In this document: in pieces, positions 1 through 6,554 of the stretch
Numbering within the stretch: position 1 is the stretch's first letter
Layout: every line of letters begins with the position of its first letter
NCBI GenBank assembly: GCA_003021325.1
Contig: PXQM01000025.1
Span: 1-8,266, forward strand
DNA: 8,266 bases
DNA from: Halobacteriales archaeon QH_10_70_21
GTDB lineage: Archaea; Halobacteriota; Halobacteria; Halobacteriales; Haloarculaceae
Reading direction: 5' to 3'
Position numbers and translations under genes: made by a program
Notes under the pieces: model-generated
Told to the model about the DNA's origin: nothing
Database searches by the model: none
What the model saw: only the letters and a program-made list of their open reading frames with translations

Positions 1-85
1 GTCACCTGCCCGGAGGGTGGGGGGACTTTCCTCATGGGCGCGCCGGTGACGGCGCGCCCACGGGAACCGGGCTTCCTCTGCCGCC
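1..85 (-). ncRNA. rnpB: RNase P RNA, 5' part (runs off left edge)
   Basis: This is the RNA subunit of RNase P, which trims the 5' leader from precursor tRNAs. Read on the minus strand, positions 33-23 give GAGGAAAGTCC, the near-universal CR-I/P4 core of RNase P RNA. It is followed by CCCCCAC and then GGGCAGGTGAC (11-1), the order expected after P4. Directly before the core is a perfect 10-bp hairpin, TGGGCGCGCC/GGCGCGCCCA with a 6-base loop (60-35), in the place of P3. About 25 further bases (85-61) would form the 5' strands of P1 and P2. The 5' end is approximate: it is set 26-27 bases below a TATA-like box at 106-115. The 3' strands of P1, P2 and P4, and most of the RNA, lie outside the window. 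The gene starts only about 40 bases beyond the pncB stop, in the same direction. The identification is from recognised core motifs, not a covariance search. Confidence 0.87.
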
Positions 86-105
86 CGTGGCTACGCCGGT
101 CGGGC

Positions 106-115
106 GGTTAAGCGG
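106..115 (-). promoter_or_regulatory. TATA-like box for RNase P RNA
   Basis: On the minus strand this reads CCGCTTAACC, an AT-leaning patch in GC-rich sequence just after the pncB stop codon. Its centre is about 26 bases before the run GGGCGGCAG that would begin the RNase P RNA, which is the usual archaeal TATA-to-start distance. Readthrough from pncB is also possible. Confidence 0.45.
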
Positions 116-122
116 TTCGGTG

Positions 123-1259
123 CTACGGGGTTCCGAACCCGACGCGCCGGGCCTCGGCTCTCGCGCGCTCCGTGGCCGCCTCGAGGTCGAACTCCGCGAC
201 GAGGTCGCCGTCGCGGACGACCGGCTCCATGAGCGATTCCCCGTCGGCCGGGCCCGCCTCCGTCGCCAGGGCGACGTGGTGGCCGCCGTCCGGCGTCCGG
301 TAGACTGACTTCCGGCCCGAGAGCTTGCCCCGCTTTGCGGCGGGTTCGCCCTCGACCTCGACGATGTCGAGCGCGAAGTCGACCGGGTCGGCGTTCGTCA
401 CGTAGCTGCCGACGCCGAAGCCGTCCGCGACGTCGCGCAGCTCGCGGATGGTCTCCGGCGTGACGCCGCCGCTGACGAAGATGTCGACGTCCTCGTGGCC
501 GTGCTGGTCGAGCTTCCAGCGGGTCTCCCGGACGATGTGCCGGAAGTCGCCCCGCCGCGACCCCGTCGTGTCCAGCCGGACGCTGTCGAAGCCGAGTTCG
601 GCGGCCCGCAGCGCCTCGTCGGCCTCGTCGTCGTAGGTGTCACACAGCGCGATGCGGGGGACTTCCTCGCCGACCGCCTCGTCGAAGGCGCGCCAGGCGT
701 CCTCCTGGTTGCCCGGGCCGAAGCATATCATCAGCGCGTGGGGCATCGTTCCCGACGCCTCCCGGTCCATGAGGTCGCCGGCGGCGACGTGCGAGAACCC
801 GTCGAAGCCCGCCAGGATCGCCGACCGGTCGACCACGCCGGCGATAGAGGGGTGGACGTGGCGGGCCCCGAAGCTGAGTATCGACGACTCGGGGGCGGCC
901 CGGCGGGCCTCCAGTGCCGCCGTCGCCATCCCCGTCGGCTGCGAGAGGAAGCCGAGCAGCGATGTCTCGAGCCGGCAGAACTCCAGGTACGGCCCCTCGA
1001 TGCGCATCACCGGCCCGCCGTCGAAGAGCGTCCCCCCGGGCAGGGCGTCGACGTCGACGTCCCGGCCGGCGAGCAGGCGGGCGGCGTCGGGCAGGCCCGC
1101 CAACAGCTCGAACTCGCCGGTCGGGAACTGGTCGGCGGTCACCTCCGCGACGACGTCGGGGTTGCGGCCGGCGTGCTCTAAGGCCTCCTCGGTCCGCAGG
1201 AAGTACGCGTCGGTCGCCCGTCCCTCGACGATGGCTGACTCCGGGACGACATCGAACAT
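123..1259 (-). CDS. pncB: Nicotinate phosphoribosyltransferase
   Basis: This enzyme joins nicotinate to PRPP to give nicotinate mononucleotide, the entry step of Preiss-Handler NAD salvage; it is cytoplasmic. The 378-residue protein is collinear with archaeal members of the family. Visible motifs in order: an N-terminal segment with YLEFCRLETSLLG (91-103), FGARHVHP (130-137) with the family histidines, GTMPHALM (170-177), DTYDDE (207-212), VRLDTTGSRRGD (227-238), SGGVTPETI (263-271), FGVGS (281-285, phosphate-binding barrel loop), and the basic KRGKLSGRKSVYR (309-321). No key element appears to be missing. The ATG at 1259 fits a leaderless message because a T-rich box lies 28 bases upstream. 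The gene follows the Hvo_1808-like gene with 31 bases between, and RNase P RNA follows it. The hydrolase at 4563 would supply its substrate. Confidence 0.93.
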   Translation of the reverse strand: MFDVVPESAIVEGRATDAYFLRTEEALEHAGRNPDVVAEVTADQFPTGEFELLAGLPDAARLLAGRDVDVDALPGGTLFDGGPVMRIEGPYLEFCRLETSLLGFLSQPTGMATAALEARRAAPESSILSFGARHVHPSIAGVVDRSAILAGFDGFSHVAAGDLMDREASGTMPHALMICFGPGNQEDAWRAFDEAVGEEVPRIALCDTYDDEADEALRAAELGFDSVRLDTTGSRRGDFRHIVRETRWKLDQHGHEDVDIFVSGGVTPETIRELRDVADGFGVGSYVTNADPVDFALDIVEVEGEPAAKRGKLSGRKSVYRTPDGGHHVALATEAGPADGESLMEPVVRDGDLVAEFDLEAATERARAEARRVGFGTP

Positions 1260-1282
1260 ACCGGACCGTCGGCCGGCGGGTC

Positions 1283-1290
1283 GGAAAAAC
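1283..1290 (-). promoter_or_regulatory. TATA-like box for pncB
   Basis: On the minus strand this reads GTTTTTCC, centred about 28 bases before the pncB ATG. That is the spacing of a leaderless haloarchaeal promoter. It sits directly against the stop codon of the upstream gene (1293-1291), so pncB probably has its own start even though the genes are only 31 bases apart. Confidence 0.5.
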
Positions 1291-2802
1291 CTACGCCTCC
1301 GTCACCCCTGCCCCCGACGGCCGAGCGGGCGCGGACATCGACGCCCGGGCCGGCCCCGACGCGGGCGCGTACACTGCGTCCAGCGCCTCGACGGTCGGCG
1401 CTTTCACCACCGTGACGCTGCTGCCCTCGACCCGGACCCACACGGCGCCGTCGAACGGCCCGGCCTCCCCGAAGGTCCAGACGACGCCGCCGCTGCGGGT
1501 CGCCCGGCGCTCGCCGCCCCAGTACTCCACGATGCGCTCGTGCCCTCGCTCGAACTCGGTGGCGTTGGCCCGGTCGACGAACGTCACGTTCCAGACGTAG
1601 GCCGTCCGCCCGCCGTTCTCGTAGGCGTGGAGCCGGTCGGCGTACCACCCCTCGGCGTAGCGCACGTCGTAGGTGAACGGGCGCCGGGGGTCGAGCCGGC
1701 CGTCCTGGAGGTTGATGAACTCCGAGCGATCGATGACCGACCGGTTCGGCGCGTACTGGTCGTTCAGCGTGTAGGCGAACATCGACGTCAGTCCGGCCTG
1801 CCCGACCGTCGCGTGTGAGGCGCCGCCGTCGACCCGCACCCGCTCCCAGGACGGCGCGTTGCGGTCCTCGACGGTCGCGTTGCCGTAGACTCCGGAGTCG
1901 TACGTCGACGGGTGGACGACCGCCGCGCTCGTCGTCGGGACGTCGCCGTACAGCCCGTTGACGCGCTCCCAGCCGCCCTGCTCGCGGTGGTAGCGGACGA
2001 ACGACGGCCCCTCGGCGTACGGGAAGAAGCCGGCGTAGTAGACGCCGAAGTGGAAGTCCTCGCTGACGCCGGGCTGGCCCCCGCTGCTCTCCGTACCGAC
2101 GCACTGCCACTCGCCGCGCTCGCAGCGCCGCTCGTAGGCCTGCTGGACGACGAGCGCGTCGCCCTCGACGAGGCCGTTGCGCGCGTTCGTCTCGTCGAGG
2201 GTCCTGCCCTCCAGCGACGAGAGGTCGAAGTGCTGGTCCTGGAGGGCGTGGTCGAGCTCGTGCGCGAGGGTGAACTCGTCCTCGAGCGTCGCCGGCACGG
2301 ACTCGCTGACCAGAACGAGGTCGCCGGCCCCCGGCCGGTAGAAGCCGAGCACGCTGTCGCCGCGGTTGTCCCGCCGTACCTCGACGACGTCCTCGTCCGG
2401 GCCGACCAGGAAGAGCGCCTCGTGCTGGGCGTTGTCCAGTCGCTGCCTCGGCCCGCTCGGGTTCCCGACGGTGATGCCGCCGTACTCCTCGCGGAACTCC
2501 TCGCGGGTGACCAGGTCGACCTCGACGTCCTCCTCGAACCGCAACCCGCGTACCAGCTGGACGCGGGCCATCGCCCTGGCGACGACGGCCTCGAGTTCAC
2601 TCTCCGTGAGGCCGCTCTCGGGGTCGACGTCGAGGCTGTCGTTGTGCCAGTAGCCGTCGTAGTAGCCGAGCGGGTCCCCGTCTGCCGGGGACCCTGAGGG
2701 TTCCGGGGCCGCCGACGTCGACGCCGGCTGGTAGCCGGCGGTACAGCCCGCCAGAACCAGCACGGCGACGAGAGCGAGCGCTGCGACCGGGCGCGTCTCC
2801 AT
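1291..2802 (-). CDS. Hvo_1808-like surface lipoprotein with HExxH motif
   Basis: This is a 503-residue exported protein that I recognise as resembling the haloarchaeal Hvo_1808 family of surface proteins. The N-terminus is a short signal peptide with a lipobox, LAGC, and the lipid-carrying cysteine is Cys20. It should therefore be anchored on the outer face of the membrane by a Sec-type lipoprotein route. A low-complexity A/S/P/E linker follows (about 21-45). AHELDHALQDQHFD (180-193) contains HExxH (181-185), the zinc-binding motif of gluzincin-type metallopeptidases. NGLVEGDA (209-216) follows about 30 residues later and could provide the third ligand, Glu213. The C-terminal part (about 370-480) is rich in aromatic and beta-type sequence and ends in a poorly conserved A/P/S tail. 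Peptidase activity is inferred from the motif only; no substrate can be named. Confidence 0.8.
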   Translation of the reverse strand: METRPVAALALVAVLVLAGCTAGYQPASTSAAPEPSGSPADGDPLGYYDGYWHNDSLDVDPESGLTESELEAVVARAMARVQLVRGLRFEEDVEVDLVTREEFREEYGGITVGNPSGPRQRLDNAQHEALFLVGPDEDVVEVRRDNRGDSVLGFYRPGAGDLVLVSESVPATLEDEFTLAHELDHALQDQHFDLSSLEGRTLDETNARNGLVEGDALVVQQAYERRCERGEWQCVGTESSGGQPGVSEDFHFGVYYAGFFPYAEGPSFVRYHREQGGWERVNGLYGDVPTTSAAVVHPSTYDSGVYGNATVEDRNAPSWERVRVDGGASHATVGQAGLTSMFAYTLNDQYAPNRSVIDRSEFINLQDGRLDPRRPFTYDVRYAEGWYADRLHAYENGGRTAYVWNVTFVDRANATEFERGHERIVEYWGGERRATRSGGVVWTFGEAGPFDGAVWVRVEGSSVTVVKAPTVEALDAVYAPASGPARASMSAPARPSGAGVTEA

Positions 2803-2826
2803 CTACCCGACACAAGGGTCGCGGGC

Positions 2827-2833
2827 GGATAAC
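2827..2833 (-). promoter_or_regulatory. Possible TATA-like box for the Hvo_1808-like gene
   Basis: The minus strand reads GTTATCC here, about 28 bases before the ATG at 2802, with a second AT-rich patch (AATAACC) just upstream at 2835-2841. The match is weak, but this is the only AT-rich stretch in the 103-base gap between the two genes. Confidence 0.35.
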
Positions 2834-2867
2834 GGTTATTGGTCGCCGGCTATCGCCCTCCCGTCGT

Positions 2868-2900
2868 GGACCGGGCACCAAGCCCCCGAGCCCGACGTCC
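2868..2900. other. Imperfect stem-loop between two minus-strand genes
   Basis: GGAC-CGGGC (2868-2876) can pair with GCCCG-(AC)-GTCC (2890-2900), giving 9 bp with a two-base bulge and a 13-base loop. It lies just past the stop of the ABA4-like gene, where a transcript could end. No T-run follows on the minus strand, so a terminator role is only possible. Confidence 0.22.
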
Positions 2901-2905
2901 ACGGG

Positions 2906-4177
2906 CTACCCGTCGGCGAACGCTGGACGGGCGACGCAGTAGGCGAGAAAGCCCGCTGGCCCGAACGGCAGCGTCGCGAACAGCACGGGCGAGACGACGA
3001 GCGGCCGGACCCCCCGGCCCCTGGCGTCGAGGTATATCCACCGGCCGACGAAGAGGTCGAACGCCAGGAAGTGGACCCAGGCAACCGTCGCGCCCACGTC
3101 CCCGGAGAGTATGGTCGTCAGCTCCCCCAGAGTGGGCGAGAGCAGGGCGGTTGCGACGTCGACGGCCTGCGGGGCCACCAGCAGCACGTAGAGCGCGGCT
3201 GCGGGCACCGCGATGAGGTGGGAGTCGACGACGCGTTCCGTCCAGCGCCAGGTCGGGGCGACGAGCAGGAAGCTCAGCGCGAACACGGTCGATATCGACG
3301 GCAGCGGGCGGACGAGCGGGTGGCCGAGCGCCGCGACGACGACCGTCGCCGCCACGAGAAGCCCGTAGAGAGCGCCCACTCCACCGACGACCCGGAGTGC
3401 GTCGCGGTCCGACAGCGGGTCCCACCGCGAGGCCACGTAGCCGGTCAGCGGGAGGACCTGGAGTGCGTGCAGGCCGATGAAGTGTGCAATCCGCAGATCG
3501 CCGCCGGTCAGCTTCCAGTTCAACACCGGGAGCCCGGGCGCGGACGGGGAGACGCCGACGCTGTGTGCCCCGTTGGCGATCATGAGATACCCCTCGAAAC
3601 TGGCAGCGACGAACAGCAGCATACCGGCCCGGATTCCCCACAGATACGGGGCCGAGAGCGGCGGTCGGGTCCGGAGGATTCGCCAGAGGACGTACACCAC
3701 GACGAGCGTGCTCACCGTGATCGTCAGCCCCATGGCTGCGGCCACTCCGCCGTCGAGGGGCGTCGAGACGTTGAAGTGCGAGCGGACGCCCCTGGCCGCC
3801 TGCCCCGAGATCAGCGTGATTTCGATCAGCATCGCCGTCCCGATGACGTAGCTGGCGCGCCGCTCGACGCGCCCGGCCAGCGACAGCGACGGCAGCAACC
3901 ACCCGACGGTCGCGGTGAAGACGGGGATCGACGTGGCGAACTTCCACGCCTTCGTCCACACGTTCCGGCCGAGCAGCGTCCGGCCGTCGACGAGCATCAG
4001 GACGGTGAACAGACCCGCGAGCGCGGCGTTGACGAGCGCCACGGCGAACAGGAAGCGGTCCCGGCGACGGAGCTCCGCGAGCGCCTCGGCGGCGGTCGCG
4101 TACGGCGACCGGAGCGCGCCGGCCCCCGGGTCCGTCCACTCGGCTCCCCCGGCCCGCTCCGATTCGACATCACTCAC
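2906..4177 (-). CDS. Multi-spanning membrane protein with C-terminal ABA4-like domain
   Basis: This is a 423-residue integral membrane protein with about eleven hydrophobic segments (about 41-62, 80-98, 107-125, 145-167, 180-200, 229-250, 262-285, 294-309, 320-342, 360-378, 393-416). The C-terminal part (about 295-419) carries the ABA4-like (DUF4281) signature: WVHFLAFDLFVGRWIYLD (367-384) and FGPAGFLAY (405-413). Plant ABA4 is needed for neoxanthin synthesis; the role of prokaryotic homologues is unclear to me. The N-terminal part (about 40-285) is a separate unnamed helical unit with NVWTKAWKF (72-80), SHFN (133-136), AHSVG (204-208) and GDLRIAHFIGLHALQ (226-240). I chose the GTG at 4177 because GGAGGTG lies 6 bases upstream; the open frame reaches an ATG at 4306, but the extra 43 residues are arginine-rich and unlike the rest. 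It is divergent from the hydrolase gene. The biochemical role is unknown. Confidence 0.85.
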   Translation of the reverse strand: MSDVESERAGGAEWTDPGAGALRSPYATAAEALAELRRRDRFLFAVALVNAALAGLFTVLMLVDGRTLLGRNVWTKAWKFATSIPVFTATVGWLLPSLSLAGRVERRASYVIGTAMLIEITLISGQAARGVRSHFNVSTPLDGGVAAAMGLTITVSTLVVVYVLWRILRTRPPLSAPYLWGIRAGMLLFVAASFEGYLMIANGAHSVGVSPSAPGLPVLNWKLTGGDLRIAHFIGLHALQVLPLTGYVASRWDPLSDRDALRVVGGVGALYGLLVAATVVVAALGHPLVRPLPSISTVFALSFLLVAPTWRWTERVVDSHLIAVPAAALYVLLVAPQAVDVATALLSPTLGELTTILSGDVGATVAWVHFLAFDLFVGRWIYLDARGRGVRPLVVSPVLFATLPFGPAGFLAYCVARPAFADG

Positions 4178-4183
4178 CGGAAC

Positions 4184-4190
4184 CACCTCC
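4184..4190 (-). promoter_or_regulatory. Strong ribosome-binding site deciding the GTG start at 4177
   Basis: The minus strand reads GGAGGTG, a full match to the archaeal anti-Shine-Dalgarno sequence, followed by 6 bases and then GTG AGT GAT. It marks the GTG at 4177, not the upstream ATG at 4306, as the start. The other genes here lack such a site and look leaderless. Confidence 0.8.
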
Positions 4191-4530
4191 CACAGACGAC
4201 CGTGCCGCCGGAGTCGACGCGCCGCCGTGGACTGTCGGGACCGACCCTCTCCCCGGAGCCGCTCGACGTTCCGGTGGGCGACCCCCGTCGGGTTCGGGTT
4301 GTCCACCCGCTACGCGGGCGCTTGCGAGGTCGTCTGCACCGCTCGAGTCCACTCTCCGGTCGATGGCTGCGTCGTTCCGGAGTCACGTCAGAAGGTGGGT
4401 CACGCACCTCCGTCCGTCTGTCTCCAACGTGTTGGGACGGGTTCCGGACCGGTGGTGCCGGCCGCCGACGACGCCCCGTCGGTCCGGCGGCGGCCCTCCG
4501 TTCTCGACACCCGGCCGGGGCCAGGGACAA

Positions 4531-4539
4531 CGGTTTTGC
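4531..4539 (+). promoter_or_regulatory. TATA-like box for the nicotinamidase-like gene
   Basis: CGGTTTTGC is centred about 28 bases before the ATG at 4563, as in leaderless haloarchaeal promoters. There is no Shine-Dalgarno motif between it and the ATG. This supports the start chosen, although the frame is open much further upstream. Confidence 0.5.
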
Positions 4540-4562
4540 GCCCGCGCGCAGAACGTACCGAC

Positions 4563-5135
4563 ATGCAGTTCGACCCCGACCGAACGGCGGTCGTCGTGGT
4601 GGACATGCAGAACGGCTTCTGTCACCCGGACGGTTCGCTGTACGCGCCCGACAGCGAGGCAGCCATCGAGCCGTGCGCCGACGCTGTCTCGGCGGCCCGC
4701 GAGGCCGGCGCCGAGGTCGTGTTCACCCGCGACGTCCACCCGCCGGAACAGTTCGACGGCAACCACTACTACGACGAGTTCGACCGCTGGGGCGAGCACG
4801 TCGTCGAGGGGACGTGGGACGCCGAACTGGTCGACGAACTCGAGCCCCACGACGGTGACCTCGTCGTCGAGAAGCACACCTACGACGCCTTCTACCGGAC
4901 GGAACTGGAGGGACACCTCGACGCCCACGGCGTCGACGACCTGCTCATCTGCGGGACGCTGGCGAACGTCTGCGTCCTGCACACCGCCGGCAGTGCCGGG
5001 CTCCGGGACTATCGGCCCGTCCTGCTCGAGGACGCCGTCGGCTGCATCGAGACGGACCACCGCGAGTACGCCCTGGAGCACGCCGACTGGCTGTTCGGCG
5101 AGGTGCGGCCGCTCGAGGACGTCGGGTTCGCCTGA
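4563..5135 (+). CDS. pncA: Nicotinamidase / isochorismatase-family cysteine hydrolase
   Basis: This is a 190-residue cytoplasmic hydrolase of the isochorismatase fold. It is probably nicotinamidase, which converts nicotinamide to nicotinate and ammonia. The expected catalytic triad is present: Asp14 in VVVVDMQNGF, Lys104 in VVEKHTYDAF and Cys137 in GTLANVCV, with the usual bulge before the cysteine. Likely metal ligands are Asp57 and His59 (TRDVHPP) and His79 (WGEHVVEGT), matching the D-x-H...H pattern of nicotinamidases. The canonical WPxHC is WGEHV here, so the cysteine after the histidine is absent and another amide substrate cannot be excluded. The length suits the family. The start is ATG with a leaderless-type promoter. 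The pncB gene 3.3 kb away on the other strand uses the expected product. The MFS gene follows after about 94 bases. Confidence 0.82.
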   Translation: MQFDPDRTAVVVVDMQNGFCHPDGSLYAPDSEAAIEPCADAVSAAREAGAEVVFTRDVHPPEQFDGNHYYDEFDRWGEHVVEGTWDAELVDELEPHDGDLVVEKHTYDAFYRTELEGHLDAHGVDDLLICGTLANVCVLHTAGSAGLRDYRPVLLEDAVGCIETDHREYALEHADWLFGEVRPLEDVGFA

Positions 5136-5196
5136 GCCCGGCGCCGTGGCGTTCGCTCCGCGGTGCTGTTTTCGTTGTTCGAGCTCGACGCCGCAA

Positions 5197-5205
5197 CGCT
5201 TACCA
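5197..5205 (+). promoter_or_regulatory. TATA-like box for the MFS transporter gene
   Basis: CGCTTACCA is centred about 28 bases before the GTG at 5230, the spacing of a leaderless start. It suggests the transporter has a promoter separate from the hydrolase, although co-transcription across 94 bases is also possible. A T-rich patch (GTTTTCGTTGTTC, 5168-5180) just upstream might end the hydrolase message. Confidence 0.38.
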
Positions 5206-5229
5206 TCGTCTTCGTGAAACCCTTTGAGA

Positions 5230-6537
5230 GTGAACGTTCTCTCGGACCCGACCAAGCGTCGGTGGCTCGCGTTCGCGGCGCTCGCGATGGCCTTCCTTCT
5301 GGTCAATCTCCATCGGCTCTCGACGGCGGTGCTCTCCGAGCAGCTGACCAGCGACTTCGGCACGACGGCCGCCCAGCTCGGGACGCTGCACGCCTCCTTC
5401 TTCTACATCTACGCGGTCATCCAGATACCGACGGGTGTGATGGCCGACCGGTACGGCCCGCGGTACGTCGGGTCGGGCGGGGCGGCGGTGCTCAGCATCG
5501 CCGCCATCGGATTCGCGCTCGCCGACAGCTACGCGGTGGCGCTGCTCGCACGGGCGCTCATCGGCACAGGCAGCGGCGTCATCTTCGTCTCCATCCTGCG
5601 CTTCTCGGCCAACTGGTACCGGGTCGACGAGTTCGCGACCATGACCGGCCTGACGGGCGCGGTCGCGGGTCTCGGTGCCGTCCTCGCGACGACACCGCTG
5701 GCGCTGACCGTCGAGGCGGTCGGCTGGCGGCAGACGATGCTCGGACTCGGACTCGTCGGCCTTCTCGTCGGCATCGCAGTGTACGCCGTCGCGCGGCGCT
5801 CGCCCGCCGACGCCGGCCTCGAACCAATCGACAACGTCCCCGAGCAGCCCCCGGTCACCCTCCGGGAGACGGGCTCGTACCTCCGGACTCTCGCCGGCGA
5901 CCCCGACCAGTGGCTCGTCTCGGTCACCTTCTTCTCGACGATGGGGACGCTGTTGACGCTCATCGGGCTGTGGGGCGTGCCGTATCTCGTCGTCGTCTAC
6001 GGGCTCGACGTGACGACGGCCTCCTACTACACCCTGCTGGCCAGCGTCGGTATGCTGGTCGGGTCCCCGACCGTCGGCCGGTTCTCCGACGCGACCGGCC
6101 ACCGGCTCGTGCCGATGGTCGCCGGATTCGGCCTGTTCGTGCTCGCGCTCGCGGTGATTCCGGCCTTCGGCAAGCCGCCCCTGTTCGTCGTCGCGGGGTC
6201 GTACTTCCTCTGTGGGTTCCTCTTCGGCGCCGCGATGCTCGGGTTCTCGGTCCTCAAGGAGCGGTATCCGGCGGGGGCCAGCGGCGTCGCAACAGCGGCG
6301 GTCAACACCGCCGGCTTCGTCGGCGGAGCGCTCTTCCCGACGCTCATGGGTGCGGCGCTGGACGCCTACGCGACGGACGAGGTCGTCGCCGGAACGGCCG
6401 CCTACACCGAGTTCGGTTACCGGGTCGCCTTCGGCATCATCACCGCCGTCGCCGCCGTCGCCTTCCTCTGTTCGCTGTGGCTGCTGCTCCGACACCGGAA
6501 CACCGGAGCCGACGCCGCCTCGCCGGTCGGCCGATAG
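5230..6537 (+). CDS. Major facilitator superfamily permease
   Basis: This is a secondary transporter of 435 residues with the usual twelve-helix MFS layout. Two six-helix halves are joined by a hydrophilic linker at about 190-222. The loop between helices 2 and 3 carries motif A, GVMADRYGPR (69-78), and its degenerate copy in the second half is GRFSDATGHR (283-292). A helix 4 segment, ALIGTGSGVIFVS (109-121), is also typical. The overall pattern resembles the organophosphate/anion-type MFS branch, but I cannot assign a substrate. I prefer the GTG at 5230 because of the TATA spacing; an in-frame TTG at 5224 would add two residues. It lies 94 bases after the nicotinamidase-like gene on the same strand, so import of a pyridine or another small anion is possible but unproven. 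It ends in a convergent arrangement with the lipoprotein gene. Confidence 0.9.
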   Translation: MNVLSDPTKRRWLAFAALAMAFLLVNLHRLSTAVLSEQLTSDFGTTAAQLGTLHASFFYIYAVIQIPTGVMADRYGPRYVGSGGAAVLSIAAIGFALADSYAVALLARALIGTGSGVIFVSILRFSANWYRVDEFATMTGLTGAVAGLGAVLATTPLALTVEAVGWRQTMLGLGLVGLLVGIAVYAVARRSPADAGLEPIDNVPEQPPVTLRETGSYLRTLAGDPDQWLVSVTFFSTMGTLLTLIGLWGVPYLVVVYGLDVTTASYYTLLASVGMLVGSPTVGRFSDATGHRLVPMVAGFGLFVLALAVIPAFGKPPLFVVAGSYFLCGFLFGAAMLGFSVLKERYPAGASGVATAAVNTAGFVGGALFPTLMGAALDAYATDEVVAGTAAYTEFGYRVAFGIITAVAAVAFLCSLWLLLRHRNTGADAASPVGR

Positions 6538-6554
6538 CTCCGGGAGGGCCGGAG
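6538..6554. terminator. Stem-loop between convergent genes
   Basis: CTCCGG-GAGGG-CCGGAG is a perfect 6-bp stem with a 5-base loop, directly after the MFS stop codon. The alternative pair TCCGGG (6539-6544)/CCCGGA (6560-6565) overlaps it. It lies in the 43-base gap between converging genes, so it could act in both directions. There is no T-run and archaeal termination often needs none of this, so the role is tentative. Confidence 0.28.

Larger units (their letters stand above)
4178..4562. other. 385-base non-coding gap between divergent genes
   Basis: I see no gene here. Frames open on both strands encode arginine/proline-rich sequence unlike the acidic proteins around it. The gap holds the ribosome-binding site of the minus-strand gene and the TATA-like box of the plus-strand hydrolase. 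I see no clear TATA box for the minus-strand gene, whose leader must be at least some tens of bases long. Small inverted repeats occur: AGGTG-GGTCACG-CACCT (4393-4409) and CCAAC-GT-GTTGG (4424-4435). The second could be an operator half-site pair, but nothing proves it. Confidence 0.5.

Noticed and set aside
35..60. Perfect inverted repeat as the pncB terminator
   Set aside because: It lies exactly where P3 of RNase P RNA should be, next to the CR-I core, so an RNA-gene helix explains it better than a terminator.
637..1818. Long plus-strand open frame (393 codons) opposite pncB and the lipoprotein gene
   Set aside because: It spans two well-supported minus-strand genes, and its translation is rich in R, S and P, typical of the antisense of GC-rich codons.
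4178..4306. Longer start for the ABA4-like protein at the ATG at 4306
   Set aside because: It adds 43 arginine-rich residues without hydrophobic or acidic character, while GGAGGTG sits 6 bases before the GTG at 4177.
4170..4530. Small minus-strand open frames in the divergent gap (60 and 118 codons)
   Set aside because: They are basic and proline-rich, unlike haloarchaeal proteins, and have no ribosome-binding site or TATA box at a fitting distance.
3915..4562. Upstream extension of the nicotinamidase frame
   Set aside because: The frame stays open because of high GC, but the added residues are S/R-rich. The TATA-like box and the start of the conserved fold both point to the ATG at 4563.
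3071..4858. Plus-strand open frame of 595 codons across the membrane-protein gene and the gap
   Set aside because: Its product is a low-complexity, charged and proline-rich sequence without a recognisable fold. The minus-strand gene there has clear membrane helices, a ribosome-binding site and family motifs.
5200..6495. Minus-strand open frame of 431 codons opposite the MFS gene
   Set aside because: Its translation is an R/E/D/G-rich stretch with no domain. The plus strand has twelve helices and MFS motif A.
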